Assembly (NCBI GenBank): GCA_017622555.1
Contig: JAGAQV010000008.1
Location: 1-64,000 of the forward strand
DNA: 64,000 bases
Reading direction: 5' to 3'
Source of the DNA: Clostridia bacterium
GTDB lineage: Bacteria; Bacillota; Clostridia; Oscillospirales; Acutalibacteraceae
Each line of letters opens with the position of its first letter. Within the stretch, counting starts at the first letter, position 1. The position numbers and the translations under genes were made by a program. Below the pieces are notes generated by a model, which was not told where the DNA came from, did no database searches, and was given only the letters and a program-made list of their open reading frames with translations. This document shows, piece by piece, positions 50,316 through 61,200 of the stretch.

Positions 50316-51665
50316 CTTAACTCTCAAACCTTTAGGATAATGATTTTTGGCGCGGCCGTTTGACACCTTAACGCCGCCAACAGCACAGCCGTCAACCATT
50401 ACAACCGCCCAGCCGTTTGGGCAGTCGATATCAAATTCCTCACCGTGAAGATACTTTGAAAGCTCGTCACTTTCAACCGATAAATTTATTTTGCGTTTAA
50501 ATTTATCACCAAGCGTCATAAAAAATTGATGATGCGGCAAAATATAATTTTTTCTAATTTCACCAATTGTCACACCACAGCAAAAAGCGGTGCGATCGGC
50601 AATTGGCAAACGGTTGTTGTAATAAATCGGGTTGCCGTTATAAACACCGACAAAATCGGGGTTATAATCGGTTAAAGTGTCGTTTAAAAAGTCAGTTACA
50701 ATTTTATCTGCCTTTTTATTTTGGTAAGGATGGAAATTATTGCACGCTTTTTTACCTTTGTGGTGTAAAACCGCCATAAACTGACCTTCGCCTTTCGCAA
50801 TATGCGGGTAAAAACGGCGGGCAAGATGAATATTTTCACACTTACAGCCGTCAAATTTTATGCCGTCAGCAGTATATTTCTCAACCTTTTCATTAACCGG
50901 AACAATTTCAAATTCGGGATGCTTTTGCAAAAACGCATCTACTGTCATTTCGTTTTCTTCTAAAGAAAAGGTGCAGGTTGCATACACAATAAAGCCACCA
51001 CTTTTAAGGGCTTTGACGGCATTCTCTAAAATTTCCGCCTGACGCTTTGCGCACATTAAAACGTTTTCGTTAGTCCATTCGTCAATGGCAATTTCTTCTT
51101 TTCTGAACATACCCTCGCCTGAGCAGGGAGCATCGACCATAACCAAATCAAAGGTGTTTTCAAAACGTGAGGCAAGCTTTTCGGTATCCATACAAGTAAC
51201 AACGGTGTTTTGAAACCCCAAGCGCTCAATATTGCCTGTTAATATTTTACAGCGTGAAGAAATAATTTCATTTGAAACAAGAACGCCGTTTTCACCCAGT
51301 TTGTTTTTAAGCTGAGTGCTTTTTCCACCGGGGGCGGCGCACATATCAAGAATAAACCAGTCTTTTTCAACCCGAACACATTCGGCAGGCGCCATTGCGG
51401 CAGGCTCTTGCACGTAAATAAGTCCTGCATGGTGGTAAGGGTGGTTGCCAACCTTTTCGTAATTTAAGTAATAGCCATTTTCAACGTAAGGAATTATTTC
51501 GTTCCCAAAAGGGTTGATTTTTTCGAAATCCTCTATGCTTATTTTATCGGTATTAACCCTGAATGCTTTAACAGGCGGATTTTGAAGCTCGGTTAAATAT
51601 TTTTCATAATCCGTACCCAAAAGCCTTTTCATTCGATTTTCATAATCAAGTGGCAGTTTTTTCAT
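50313..51665 (-). CDS. rRNA cytosine-C5-methyltransferase (RsmF/YebU-like)
   Basis: A 450-residue RsmB/RsmF-family enzyme. SAM motif I is ILDMCAAPGGKSTQL, motif IV with catalytic Cys is VMVDAPCSGEGMFRK, and motif VI is YATCTFSLEENE. The C-terminal domain (about 300-450) resembles the RsmF PUA-type end. It methylates cytosine in 16S rRNA in known members. The stop codon coincides with the edge of a repeat block. It overlaps rsmE by 4 bases. Confidence 0.92.
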   Translation of the reverse strand: MKKLPLDYENRMKRLLGTDYEKYLTELQNPPVKAFRVNTDKISIEDFEKINPFGNEIIPYVENGYYLNYEKVGNHPYHHAGLIYVQEPAAMAPAECVRVEKDWFILDMCAAPGGKSTQLKNKLGENGVLVSNEIISSRCKILTGNIERLGFQNTVVTCMDTEKLASRFENTFDLVMVDAPCSGEGMFRKEEIAIDEWTNENVLMCAKRQAEILENAVKALKSGGFIVYATCTFSLEENEMTVDAFLQKHPEFEIVPVNEKVEKYTADGIKFDGCKCENIHLARRFYPHIAKGEGQFMAVLHHKGKKACNNFHPYQNKKADKIVTDFLNDTLTDYNPDFVGVYNGNPIYYNNRLPIADRTAFCCGVTIGEIRKNYILPHHQFFMTLGDKFKRKINLSVESDELSKYLHGEEFDIDCPNGWAVVMVDGCAVGGVKVSNGRAKNHYPKGLRVK

Positions 51666-52408
51666 TCAATATTACCCTTTTCAATTTCAAGCATACACAT
51701 TGAAACGGCTGTGATTGCGGCAGTTTCTGTGCGCAAAATTCTTTTGCCAAGCGATATAATCTTAGCATTAGACGAAAGTGTTTTTTCAATTTCTTTTTCT
51801 TCAAAGCCACCCTCTGGCCCGATAAAAATGCCAACGCTTTTAGCGGTTTTAAGACTGCCAAGTGCATCAACCGTGGCCTGCATACCATTCTTATTTTCAT
51901 AAGGCACCATTATTAAATCAAGGCTTTTTGCAAATTCAAGCGCCTTTGTAAAACTGCAAACCGACATAATTTCGGGTATAATATTTCGTTTGCTTTGTTT
52001 GGCGGCACTCTCACTAATGCTTTGCCAACGTGCTTGCTTCGATTTTGCCTTTTTATCATCAAGCTTTACAACGCAATGCTTCATTTCAACGGGAACAACC
52101 GCAAAAACACCAAGCTCAACACATTTTTGAATAATATACTCCATTTTATCGCCCTTAGGAAGTCCTTGGAATAAATAAATTTTAACGGGAAGCTCGGTAT
52201 CGTTATAGTTTTCTTCAATTACGCTAAGGCAAACGGCGTCCTCATAAAAAGCGATAATTTCACACAAATCGCTTTTACCACCACAGCTAATAAGGCAGGT
52301 GTCACCAATATTCATACGAAGCACGTTTTTAATATGGTTGTAATCCGCCCCGTTTATTATGTATTGTGAATTTTGTTTTGCGTTTTCATCAGCAAAGAAA
52401 TTAAACAT
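51662..52408 (-). CDS. rsmE: 16S rRNA (uracil(1498)-N3)-methyltransferase
   Basis: A 248-residue SPOUT enzyme. An N-terminal PUA-like domain (HIKNVLRMNIGD) leads to GLPKGDKMEYIIQKCVELGVFAVVPVEMKHCVVK and the knot IGPEGGFEEKEIEKT...ISLGKRILRTETAAI. Start ATG at 52406-52408 with AAAGG upstream; a TTG 6 codons earlier overlaps that site. Confidence 0.94.
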   Translation of the reverse strand: MFNFFADENAKQNSQYIINGADYNHIKNVLRMNIGDTCLISCGGKSDLCEIIAFYEDAVCLSVIEENYNDTELPVKIYLFQGLPKGDKMEYIIQKCVELGVFAVVPVEMKHCVVKLDDKKAKSKQARWQSISESAAKQSKRNIIPEIMSVCSFTKALEFAKSLDLIMVPYENKNGMQATVDALGSLKTAKSVGIFIGPEGGFEEKEIEKTLSSNAKIISLGKRILRTETAAITAVSMCMLEIEKGNIE

Positions 52409-52488
52409 TGCAATAAAGCCTTTCAATTTAAGTTTAAATAAATTTTATCATATACTAAGGCTTTATTCAATATTTTCCTTAAGAAAAA

Positions 52489-52524
52489 CAAAAACCGTGA
52501 GTTTTAAAACTCACGGTTTTATTT
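52489..52524. terminator. Bidirectional terminator between tuf and rsmE
   Basis: A 30-base perfect palindrome (arms AAAACCGTGAGTTTT) with AT flanks; strong stop for tuf. rsmE starts beyond it on the same strand. Confidence 0.88.
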
Positions 52525-52537
52525 AATTCATAAAGAA

Positions 52538-53740
52538 TTAGTCGTTGATAGCAGTAACAACGCCTGAACCAACAGTACGGCCACCTTCACGGATAGCGAA
52601 ACGGAGACCTTCTTCGATAGCGATAGGAGTGATAAGTTCAACGTCCATTTCTACGTTATCGCCAGGCATGCACATTTCAGTACCAGCAGGAAGACCTACA
52701 ACACCGGTAACGTCGGTAGTTCTGAAGTAGAACTGAGGACGATAGTTGTTGAAGAAAGGAGTATGACGACCGCCTTCATCCTTGCTTAATACGTAAACTT
52801 GACCATGGAACTTGGTGTGGGGCTTGATTGAACCGGGCTTTGCAAGAACTTGGCCACGTTCAACTTCGTCACGGCTTACGCCACGGAGAAGCGCACCAAC
52901 GTTGTCACCAGCTTCGCAGTAGTCAAGAGTCTTACGGAACATTTCCATAGAGGTTACAACAACCTTGCGGAGTTCATCAGTAAGACCAACGATTTCAACT
53001 TCATCACCAGCATTTAACTGACCACGTTCAACACGGCCGGTAACAACAGTACCACGACCGGAAATTGTCATAACGTCTTCAACAGGCATTAAGAAAGCCA
53101 TGTCAGCCTTACGGTCAGGAGTGGGGATGTAGCTGTCAACAGCATCCATAAGTTCAGCAATAGGAGCATAAACTGCATCTGAAGGATCAGTAGAAGCAGA
53201 ATCGAGAGCCTGGAAAGCAGAACCCTTGATGATAGGTGTATCATCGCCGGGGAATTCATACTTGTCGAGGGTTTCACGAATTTCCATTTCAACGAGTTCA
53301 AGAAGTTCTTCGTCATCAACAAGGTCAGTCTTGTTCATGAATACAACGATGTAAGGAACGCCTACCTGACGAGCAAGGAGAAGGTGTTCTTTAGTCTGAG
53401 CCATAGGACCGTCAGTAGAAGCGATAACAAGGATAGCACCGTCCATCTGAGCAGCACCGGTGATCATGTTCTTAACATAGTCAGCGTGGCCAGGGCAGTC
53501 AACGTGAGCATAGTGACGGTTGTCAGTTTCATACTCAACGTGAGCAGTGTTAATTGTGATACCACGTTCTCTTTCTTCAGGAGCCTTATCGATGTTTGCA
53601 TAGTCTTCGAAAGAAGCCTGACCCTTAAGAGAAAGATACTTAGTGATAGCTGCGGTAAGAGTGGTTTTACCATGGTCAACGTGGCCGATGGTACCAATGT
53701 TTACGTGGGGCTTATTACGTTCAAATTTTGCCTTTGCCAT
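52538..53740 (-). CDS. tuf: Elongation factor Tu
   Basis: A 400-residue translation GTPase. G1 is [10 protein letters not shown]2 RGITI, G3 DCPGHADY, G4 NKTD, and the C-terminal domain ends GSGVVTAI. It delivers aminoacyl-tRNA to the ribosome. AAGGAGG site. Codon choice is more biased than in neighbours, as expected for high expression. Last gene of the str-type cluster. Confidence 0.99.
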   Translation of the reverse strand: MAKAKFERNKPHVNIGTIGHVDHGKTTLTAAITKYLSLKGQASFEDYANIDKAPEERERGITINTAHVEYETDNRHYAHVDCPGHADYVKNMITGAAQMDGAILVIASTDGPMAQTKEHLLLARQVGVPYIVVFMNKTDLVDDEELLELVEMEIRETLDKYEFPGDDTPIIKGSAFQALDSASTDPSDAVYAPIAELMDAVDSYIPTPDRKADMAFLMPVEDVMTISGRGTVVTGRVERGQLNAGDEVEIVGLTDELRKVVVTSMEMFRKTLDYCEAGDNVGALLRGVSRDEVERGQVLAKPGSIKPHTKFHGQVYVLSKDEGGRHTPFFNNYRPQFYFRTTDVTGVVGLPAGTEMCMPGDNVEMDVELITPIAIEEGLRFAIREGGRTVGSGVVTAIND

Positions 53741-53819
53741 TATTAATTTCCTCCTTAGAAATTAAAAGTTAATTTTTAATTATAGTTTATCAAATATACA
53801 CTTAAATTGCAAGTGTTAA

Positions 53820-55901
53820 TTAGTCTTTCTTTGCACGAGAAGAAATAATCTTTTCTGCAATAGACTTCGGAACTTCTTTATAACCGTCTGGTTCCATTAC
53901 ATACTGACCACGGCCCTGTGTCTTAGAACGAAGATCGGTTGCGTAACCGAACATATCGCCAAGAGGAACACGTGAGTTAATTTGCTTAACACCCAAACGA
54001 TCTTCAAAGCCCTGAATTTCACCACGACGTGAGTTTAAGTCACCGATAACGTCGCCCATATATTCTTCAGGAACGATAACGGTTACCTTCATAATAGGTT
54101 CAAGAAGAACGGGATTTGCCTTGCGGCAAGCTTCCTTAAATGCCATAGAACCGGCAATCTTAAACGCCATTTCTGAAGAGTCAACTTCGTGGTAAGAACC
54201 GTCATAAAGGGTTACCTTAACGTCAACAACAGGGTATCCTGCAAGAACACCTGCTTGGAGAGAGCCCTTAATACCGGTGTCAACAGCAGGGATGTATTCC
54301 TTAGGAATGCTACCGCCGGTAACAGCGTTAATAAATTCATAACCCTTACCGGTTTCGTTAGGTTCAAGCTTAATCTTAACGTGACCGTACTGACCTGAAC
54401 CACCGGACTGACGCTTGTACTTGGTTTCGTGATCAACGAAGTCCCTAATGCTTTCTTTATAAGCAACCTGCGGAGCACCAACGTTAGCTTCAACCTTAAA
54501 TTCACGAAGCAAACGGTCTACGATAATTTCAAGATGTAATTCACCCATACCTGCAATGATGGTCTGACCGGTTTCCTCATCGGTGTAAGCCTTGAAGGTG
54601 GGATCTTCTTCAGCAAGCTTTGCTAAAGCAAGGCCCATCTTTTCCTGACCAGCCTTGGTCTTAGGTTCGATAGCTACACGGATAACAGGTTCCGGGAAGT
54701 TCATTGATTCAAGAATAATGGGGTGCTTTTCATCACAAAGTGTATCACCTGTGGTGGTATTCTTAAGACCAACAGCCGCTGCAATATCACCAGCATAGCA
54801 GGTTTCAATATCTTCACGGTGGTTAGCGTGCATCTGAAGAATACGGCCCATACGTTCCTTATTGCGCTTAACCGAGTTATATACGCCCGAGCCTGCATCA
54901 ACAGAACCGGAATAAACACGGAAGAAGCAAATTTTACCTACAAAGGGGTCGGTAGCAATCTTGAATGCGAGAGCCGAGAATGGTTCGTTATCAGAAGAAT
55001 GTCTAACTTCCTCTTCTTCAGTGTCAGGGTTAACGCCCTTGATAGCTTCGATGTCGGTAGGAGCCGGCATATAGTCAACAACAGCGTCAAGTAAGGGTTG
55101 TACACCCTTGTTGCGATAAGAAGTACCGCAGCAAATAGGAACCATTTCGTTAGCGATAGTAGCCTTACGGATAATCTTCTTCATCTCTTCAAGAGAGGGT
55201 TCTTCACCTTCGAAGTATTTTTCCATAAGCTCTTCGTCCTGCTCAACGATGTTTTCGATGAGGTTGGTACGATACTTAGCAGCAAGTTCCTTCATATCTT
55301 CAGGGATTTCTTCTTCTCTTACATCTTTACCAAGGTCATCATAATAAACGATAGCCTTCATGTTAAGAAGGTCAATAATTCCCTTAAATGTGTCTTCTGA
55401 ACCGATAGGCAACTGAATCGGAACTGCGTTGCAGTTGAAGCGTTCCTTAATCATGTCGAGAACACGGTAGAAATCGGCACCCATAATGTCCATCTTGTTA
55501 ACATAGATCATACGGGGAACACGATATTCGTCAGCCTGACGCCAAACGGTTTCAGACTGAGGTTCAACACCGCCCTTTGCGCACAATACAGTTACAGAAC
55601 CGTCAAGTACACGAAGTGAACGCTGAACTTCAACAGTAAAGTCAACGTGGCCGGGGGTGTCAATAATATTGATACGATGGTCTTTCCAGAAGCAAGTTGT
55701 TGCAGCAGAGGTAATAGTAATGCCGCGTTCCTGTTCTTGTTCCATCCAGTCCATAGTGGCGCCGCCATCATGAGTTTCACCCATCTTACGGTTAATACCG
55801 GTGTAGAAAAGGATACGTTCGGTGGTGGTGGTTTTACCAGCGTCGATATGGGCCATAATACCAATATTTCTTGTCATTTCAAGAGATACTTTTCTTGGCA
55901 T
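53820..55901 (-). CDS. fusA: Elongation factor G
   Basis: A 693-residue translocation GTPase. G1 is [16 protein letters not shown]3 DTPGHVDF and G4 NKMD. Domain IV has [18 protein letters not shown]. Start ATG at 55899-55901 after TTGGAGGT. Between it and tuf (53741-53819) is a 6-bp hairpin and an AATTATAGTTTATC sequence similar to a repeat end. Confidence 0.99.
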   Translation of the reverse strand: MPRKVSLEMTRNIGIMAHIDAGKTTTTERILFYTGINRKMGETHDGGATMDWMEQEQERGITITSAATTCFWKDHRINIIDTPGHVDFTVEVQRSLRVLDGSVTVLCAKGGVEPQSETVWRQADEYRVPRMIYVNKMDIMGADFYRVLDMIKERFNCNAVPIQLPIGSEDTFKGIIDLLNMKAIVYYDDLGKDVREEEIPEDMKELAAKYRTNLIENIVEQDEELMEKYFEGEEPSLEEMKKIIRKATIANEMVPICCGTSYRNKGVQPLLDAVVDYMPAPTDIEAIKGVNPDTEEEEVRHSSDNEPFSALAFKIATDPFVGKICFFRVYSGSVDAGSGVYNSVKRNKERMGRILQMHANHREDIETCYAGDIAAAVGLKNTTTGDTLCDEKHPIILESMNFPEPVIRVAIEPKTKAGQEKMGLALAKLAEEDPTFKAYTDEETGQTIIAGMGELHLEIIVDRLLREFKVEANVGAPQVAYKESIRDFVDHETKYKRQSGGSGQYGHVKIKLEPNETGKGYEFINAVTGGSIPKEYIPAVDTGIKGSLQAGVLAGYPVVDVKVTLYDGSYHEVDSSEMAFKIAGSMAFKEACRKANPVLLEPIMKVTVIVPEEYMGDVIGDLNSRRGEIQGFEDRLGVKQINSRVPLGDMFGYATDLRSKTQGRGQYVMEPDGYKEVPKSIAEKIISSRAKKD

Positions 55902-55951
55902 ATAAACCTCCAATTCGCATTAGCGAAAACAATAAAATCGTATTTACTAAA

Positions 55952-56422
55952 TTACCATCTGTAATGAGCAAACGCTTTGTTTGCTTCGGCCATCTTGTGT
56001 GTATCTTCACGCTTCTTAGCAGCGCCGCCGATACCGTTAACTGCATCCAAAATTTCAGCAGCAAGACGTTCCTTCATAGTTCTTTCAGAACGCTTACGGC
56101 TGTAAGCAGTTAACCAACGAAGACCTAAAGTTTGTTTTCTTTCAGGACGAACCTCAAAAGGTACCTGGTAGGTTGCACCGCCCTTACGTACTGCCTTAAC
56201 TTCGAGTTGGGGCATTACGTTTTCCATAGCAGCGTCGAACACTTCAAGCGGGTCCTTTCCTGTCTTTTCAGAAATGATGTCAAATGCGCCGTAAACAATC
56301 TTCTGGGCAACACCCTTCTTACCGTCAAGCATAACGTTGTTGATAAGACGTGTTACAACCTTTGAATTGTACATAGGATCCGGCAATACATCACGTTTAG
56401 CAATAAAGCCTCTTCTTGGCAC
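55952..56422 (-). CDS. rpsG: 30S ribosomal protein S7
   Basis: A 156-residue S7, the usual length. Start is GTG (56420-56422; [15 protein letters not shown]) with AAGGAGG upstream; the frame's 21 earlier codons are not coding. [24 protein letters not shown] is the conserved rRNA-binding segment. The 129-base gap to rpsL has no other gene. Confidence 0.98.
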   Translation of the reverse strand: MPRRGFIAKRDVLPDPMYNSKVVTRLINNVMLDGKKGVAQKIVYGAFDIISEKTGKDPLEVFDAAMENVMPQLEVKAVRKGGATYQVPFEVRPERKQTLGLRWLTAYSRKRSERTMKERLAAEILDAVNGIGGAAKKREDTHKMAEANKAFAHYRW

Positions 56423-56551
56423 TTTGCTTCCCTCCTTCATAATAATGATATCATAGGTACTCGAGTGACTATCCCGTGGCACCAAGCAGGGCTTACATAT
56501 ATAATATATAAACTGCTCGGAATTTCAGCAGAGATTAAGTCTACTTTTTAA

Positions 56552-56974
56552 TTATTTAGCACCTTTTTTCGGACGTTTTGCACCGTATTTTGAACGGCTC
56601 TGCATTCTGTTAGCAACGCCCTGTGTGTCAAGACTGCCACGTACGATATGGTAACGTACACCAGGTAAGTCCTTTACACGTCCGCCACGGATAAGAACAA
56701 CACTGTGTTCCTGCAGGTTGTGGCCAATACCGGGAATGTAAGCTGAAACTTCAATTCCGTTAGAAAGACGAACTCTCGCAATTTTACGGAGTGCAGAGTT
56801 AGGCTTCTTAGGTGTAGAGGTCTTAACTGCTGTGCAAACACCGCGCTTTTGGGGAGAATCGTTGTCTGTAAGGCTGCGCTTCATTGAGTTGTAACCCTTT
56901 AAAAGAGCAGGAGCCTTAGCTTTCTTTTCGATTGTCTCACGACCGCTGCGAACCAATTGGTTAAAGGTAGGCAC
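56552..56974 (-). CDS. rpsL: 30S ribosomal protein S12
   Basis: A 140-residue S12. [12 protein letters not shown] opens the protein; [18 protein letters not shown] and [13 protein letters not shown] are diagnostic. The loop with the streptomycin-related lysines reads TPKKPNS and [10 protein letters not shown] (wild-type like). Its Asp88-equivalent in [11 protein letters not shown] (DLPG) is the RimO target. First gene of the rpsL-rpsG-fusA-tuf operon. Confidence 0.98.
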   Translation of the reverse strand: MPTFNQLVRSGRETIEKKAKAPALLKGYNSMKRSLTDNDSPQKRGVCTAVKTSTPKKPNSALRKIARVRLSNGIEVSAYIPGIGHNLQEHSVVLIRGGRVKDLPGVRYHIVRGSLDTQGVANRMQSRSKYGAKRPKKGAK

Positions 56975-57051
56975 TGATCAATCTCTCCTTTCTGAAAAAC
57001 TGTGAATTTAGCGATAAAGCCATAATACCGCATAATATTTCACGCTAAAAT

Positions 57052-57080
57052 ATTTTAGCACACAAATGTCAATATGTCAA
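57052..57080 (-). promoter_or_regulatory. Sigma-A promoter of rpsL-rpsG-fusA-tuf
   Basis: TTGACA, 17 bases, TAAAAT on the minus strand, with a 70-base leader before rpsL. This gives the str-type operon its own promoter, separate from rpoBC. Confidence 0.82.
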
Positions 57081-57174
57081 ACAATTTTTAACTAAATTTT
57101 ACCCATTTTTTAAGGTGTTTAAACAGGCACAATATGTTGTGTTTGTGTGAGAATTGTAGGCACAATTTTTGTGG

Positions 57175-57215
57175 AAATTATAAATTCGTAATGCGTAATT
57201 CGTAATTATTATATA
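57175..57215. repeat. Family 3 repeat fragment
   Basis: AAATTATA followed by ATTCGTAATGCGTAATTCG and TAATTAT. The same ATTCGTAAT/GCGTAATTC units occur inside the blocks at 12.85 and 50.25 kb. It marks the left side of the XRE-SLOG module. Bases 57081-57174 hold nothing recognisable. Confidence 0.65.
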
Positions 57216-57232
57216 AAGTAAAATTACGCAAC

Positions 57233-57258
57233 AAAAAAGACGGCTTTCGCCGCCTTTA
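57233..57258 (-). terminator. Terminator of the XRE regulator gene
   Basis: A 9-bp stem (AAAGGCGGC / GCCGTCTTT, one G-T pair) with GAAA loop and a T6 run on the minus strand, overlapping nothing coding. Confidence 0.8.
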
Positions 57259-57261
57259 CTT

Positions 57262-57501
57262 CTATCTGCCAAACAAATAATCTAAAGAAACATCTAAAAT
57301 TTTAGATATTGCATCAATTTCTATATCGGTAACAGCTCGCTTACCGTTTTCTATTCGTGAAATTGAGCCACGACAGGTATAAACCGCCATAAGCTCCATC
57401 TTTTCAGAAAGCTGTTTTTGGCTGTAACCCTTTTTCTCTCTTGCCTCTTTAACCTTTGCACCGATAATATTCAGTTGTTCGCCATCAATAATTCTTTTCA
57501 T
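57262..57501 (-). CDS. XRE-family HTH transcriptional regulator
   Basis: A 79-residue single-domain regulator. The helix-turn-helix is KVKEAREKKGYSQKQLSEKM...RGSISRIENGKRAVTDIEIDAISKILDVSLDYLFG. It is divergent from the SLOG gene, and the intergenic region has two related inverted repeats, so it probably represses both genes. It is small and not linked by homology to the flanking translation genes. Confidence 0.9.
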   Translation of the reverse strand: MKRIIDGEQLNIIGAKVKEAREKKGYSQKQLSEKMELMAVYTCRGSISRIENGKRAVTDIEIDAISKILDVSLDYLFGR

Positions 57502-57512
57502 ATTTTCATCCC

Positions 57513-57581
57513 TTTTGTCTTGATTTAGGACAAAAATAGTTTATACTATATTTAAGTTAATTATGTCCTATTGGTAGGACA
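57513..57581. promoter_or_regulatory. Divergent promoter region with two GTCC/GGAC operator repeats
   Basis: Site 1: TTTTGTC and GACAAAA (57513-57519, 57529-57535). Site 2: TGTCCTATTGGTAGGACA (57564-57581), a perfect 7-bp dyad. A plus-strand promoter TTGATT-N16-TATACT (57520-57547) lies between them. Both sites share GTCC/GGAC halves, as expected for one dimeric repressor. Confidence 0.72.
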
Positions 57582-57594
57582 AGGGGTGTAAAAT

Positions 57595-58053
57595 GTGAAA
57601 ACAGCAGTATTTATTGGACACAGCGAATGTTATGGTTTATCAGATGAGCAATTAACAAATACCATAATAAAATGTATAAATGAAGGAGTTACCGTTTTCT
57701 TAAATGGTGGGCAAGGCGGTTTTGACCGTAAATGTGCATTAGCTGTTTTTAAGCTTAAAAACATATTTCCGCAAATAAAGAACGTTTTAGTCATTCCCTA
57801 CCTTACTTTTAACGTGTTTGATAAAGATATTTTCGATGAGATAATTTTTCCCGAAAACTTTGAAAATTACCATTTTAAAGCTGCCATTCCTAAGCGTAAT
57901 AAATATATGGTTAATCATTCTGATATAGCAATTTGTTGCATAAATCACGGTTGGGGCAACGCTGTTAAAACCTATGAATATGCACAAAACAAAAATTTGA
58001 AAATAATTAATCTTTCAAATTATAGTTTATCGGGCTTACGCCCAAAAGAATAG
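57595..58053 (+). CDS. SLOG-fold protein (YpsA/DUF1273-like)
   Basis: 152 residues from GTG (GGGGTG upstream). VFIGHSECYGLS opens a Rossmann-like fold; FLNGGQGGFDRKCA is the GGxxGxD loop of SLOG/LOG proteins; then VIPYLTF, AAIPKRNKYMVNHSDIAICCINHGWGNAVKTYEYAQ. SLOG proteins bind nucleotides or nucleotide-derived ligands, and some act in defence. The last 13 codons (SNYSLSGLRPKE and stop) are encoded by a family 2 repeat end, so the native C-terminus has been replaced or extended. Confidence 0.82.
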   Translation: MKTAVFIGHSECYGLSDEQLTNTIIKCINEGVTVFLNGGQGGFDRKCALAVFKLKNIFPQIKNVLVIPYLTFNVFDKDIFDEIIFPENFENYHFKAAIPKRNKYMVNHSDIAICCINHGWGNAVKTYEYAQNKNLKIINLSNYSLSGLRPKE

Positions 58054-58187
58054 ATAATAAAGAAGAAATAAGAAAAAATGTGTGCCTACGGCACGATATA
58101 TAAATTTGTCGGCAAAGCCGACACCGATTTTATTCTTTATTCTTTCTTATTTATTATTTCATCGCCTAAGCGATAAACCTCAATTTA
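58017..58187. repeat. Family 2 palindromic element overlapping the SLOG gene 3' end
   Basis: Left end AAATTATAGTTTATCGGGC; right end GCGATAAACCTCAATTTA (inverted). Between them: an AAGAAATAAGAAA / TTCTTTCTTATTT inverted pair and two hairpins, GTGCCTACGGCAC and GTCGGCAAAGCCGAC. No open frame of its own. Ends match the outer ends at 12824-13060 and 50046-50315. Confidence 0.8.
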
Positions 58188-58207
58188 TATCCTTTTTACC
58201 TAAAACA

Positions 58208-58236
58208 AAAACCACCTCGTTTGAGGTGGTTTTTAG
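58208..58236. terminator. Terminator of rpoBC
   Basis: An 8-bp stem (ACCACCTC / GAGGTGGT) with a 4-base loop, flanked by A- and T-runs. It sits after rpoC on the minus strand and can also stop plus-strand transcripts. Confidence 0.88.
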
Positions 58237-58241
58237 TTTAA

Positions 58242-61200
58242 TTATTCTTCAACAGAAGCAGTTACCATATCGGCATCAACTTCTTCAGCGAGTTCTTCAA
58301 CTTCCTCTGCATCGTAAACAGCGGGGTTAATTTCTTCGCACTTCATACCTGTACCTGCAGGTACAAGCTTACCGATAATAACGTTTTCCTTAAGACCAAA
58401 CAAGGGGTCAACCTTACCCTTAATAGCAGCTTCGGTAAGAACACGTGTGGTTTCCTGGAAGGAAGCGGCTGATAAGAAGGATTCGGTTGCCAAGGATGCC
58501 TTTGTAATACCCAAAAGGGTTGCTTTGAAGGTAGCCTTTGAAAGACCTTCTTCACCGGCATCAATTCTTGCCTGAATTTCAGCGTTTGCGGCCTCAATTT
58601 CCTTATATTCGTAGGTTGAATTTTGAATAAGCTGGGTTGAGCCTGCATCTTCAATGCGAAGCTTCTTCATCATTTGACGGATAATAATTTCAATGTGCTT
58701 ATCGTTGATGTCAACACCTTGTGTACGGTAAGCGTTTTGAATTTCAGCAATGATATATTCCTGAACAGCCTCAGGACCCTGAGCCTCCAAAATATCCTGC
58801 GGGTACTTAGCACCGGGAATTAAAAGGTCGCCTGCCTTAACGTAGTCGCCGTCGTTAACGAGCGGATGCACACCGTAAGGAATTGTAACCTTTTCTTCAG
58901 TTTTAAGGTCATCGTTAGTGATAACGATAACGTTACTGCGCTTTTCTTCAACAAGACGAACCTGACCGTCAATCTTAGCGATAAGACCGCAAGCCTTAGG
59001 TCTGCGTGCTTCGAAAAGCTCTTCAACACGGGGAAGACCCTGTGTAACGTCGGCAACGCCTGCAACACCACCAGTATGGAAGGTACGCATGGTAAGCTGT
59101 GTACCAGGTTCACCGATAGACTGAGCAGCAACAATACCAACTGCTTCGCCCGTAGTAACTTCCTTAGCGGTTGCAAGGTTACGGCCATAGCACTTTTTAC
59201 ATACACCGTGGTGGCTGTGGCAAGTGAGTACGGAACGGATTTTAGCGCTGGTTATACCTGCATCAACAATAGCCTTTGCACCGTCAGCAGTAACAAGAGC
59301 ATCGGTACCCCAAATAACCTCACCGGTTTCGGGATGAACAGCAGGTTCCATAAGGTAGCGGCCCTCAAGACGTTCTTGAAGTGTTTCAAGCACGTGGTTG
59401 CCGTCCTTAATGTCGGTAATTACAAGTCCTTCATCGGTGCCGCAGTCGTCCTCACGAACGATAACGTCCTGAGCAACGTCAACAAGACGACGGGTAAGAT
59501 AACCCGAGTCAGCAGTACGAAGCGCAGTATCGGCAAGACCTTTACGAGCACCACGGGAAGAAATGAAGTATTCAAGTACGTTAAGACCTTCACGGTAGTT
59601 AGCACGAATCGGAACCTCGATAACCTTACCTGCGGTATTTGCGATAAGACCACGCATACCTGCAAGCTGACGAATCTGGCTCATAGAACCACGGGCGCCT
59701 GAGTCAGCCATCATAAAGATGGGGTTGAATTCATCAAGGTTGCCCTTAAGTGCGTCACCAACGTCTTCAGTAGCCTTGTTCCAAATTTCAATAATGTGGC
59801 GGCTACGTTCGTCTTCATTAATAAGACCACGACGATAGTTCTTTGTAACCTTATCGATTTGTTCTTCAGCAGCAGCAAGAATTTCCTTCTTAGCGGGCGG
59901 AATTACAGCATCGATAACGGCAACGGTGATAGCACCCTTTGTAGAATACTTAAAGCCTGTTGCCTTAATGTTATCAAGAACAATTGCAGATTCACTTGTA
60001 CCGTGAATTTCAATGCACTTATCAATAATTTTACCTAATTGCTTTTTGCCAACCTTATTTTGAATAATGTCGTCATTGCTTTCGATAAACTTCTTGTCGG
60101 GATCCTTAAGCTTAAAGGACCATTCAAGATTAAATGCCGTATCAGGATTTGTTCTGTCAACAAAGCCTAAATCCTGCGGGATAGATTCGTTAAAGATAAT
60201 AAGACCAACAGTACACCAAACAAGCTTGTGTTCACCCTTGTCGTTAGTCATACGAACACGGATAGGTGCGTGAAGACCAACAATACCGTCGTTATAAGCC
60301 ATAATAGCTTCGTCTTTATCCCTGAATACCTTGTTAGCGCCGATTTCGTCAGCCTTAACAAGTGTTAAATAGTATGAGCCGAGAACCATGTCCTGTGTAG
60401 GAACGGTTACGGGCTTACCGTCAGACGGCTTCAAAAGGTTGTTAGCAGCAAGCATCAAGAAGCGTGCTTCAGCCTGTGCTTCAGCCGAAAGCGGTACGTG
60501 AACAGCCATTTGGTCACCGTCGAAGTCGGCGTTGTATGCAGTACATACAAGTGGGTGAAGCTTAAGTGCTTTACCTTCAACCAAAACGGGTTCAAATGCC
60601 TGAATACCAAGGCGGTGAAGTGTAGGCGCACGGTTAAGAAGAACGGGATGTTCTTTAATAACCAATTCCAAAGCGTCCCAAACCTCTGCAGAAGCACGGT
60701 CAACCATCTTTCTTGCAGTCTTAATGCTGGTAACAGCCTTAATTTCAACAAGGCGCTTCATTACGAAAGGCTTAAAGAGCTCAAGTGCCATTTCCTTAGG
60801 AAGACCGCACTGATACATTTTAAGCTCAGGACCAACAACGATAACCGAACGACCCGAATAGTCAACACGCTTACCGAGAAGGTTTTGACGGAAACGACCC
60901 TGCTTACCCTTAAGCATATCAGAAAGTGACTTAAGTGCACGGTTGTTGGGGCCTGTTACAGGCTTGCCGCGACGGCCGTTATCAATAAGAGCGTCAACAG
61001 CTTCCTGAAGCATTCTCTTTTCGTTACGAACGATAATGTCGGGTGCGTGGAGTTCCAAAAGTCTCTTAAGACGGTTGTTACGGTTGATAACACGTCTGTA
61101 AAGGTCGTTAAGGTCACTTGTTGCAAAGCGGCCACCGTCAAGCTGTACCATAGGACGAAGATCGGGCGGAATTACGGGAATAACGTCCATAATCATCCAT

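Noticed and set aside
53776-53800. Solo family 2 repeat end between fusA and tuf
   Set aside because: About 14 bases resemble AAATTATAGTTTATCG, but there is no partner end, and AT-rich promoter DNA could give this by chance.
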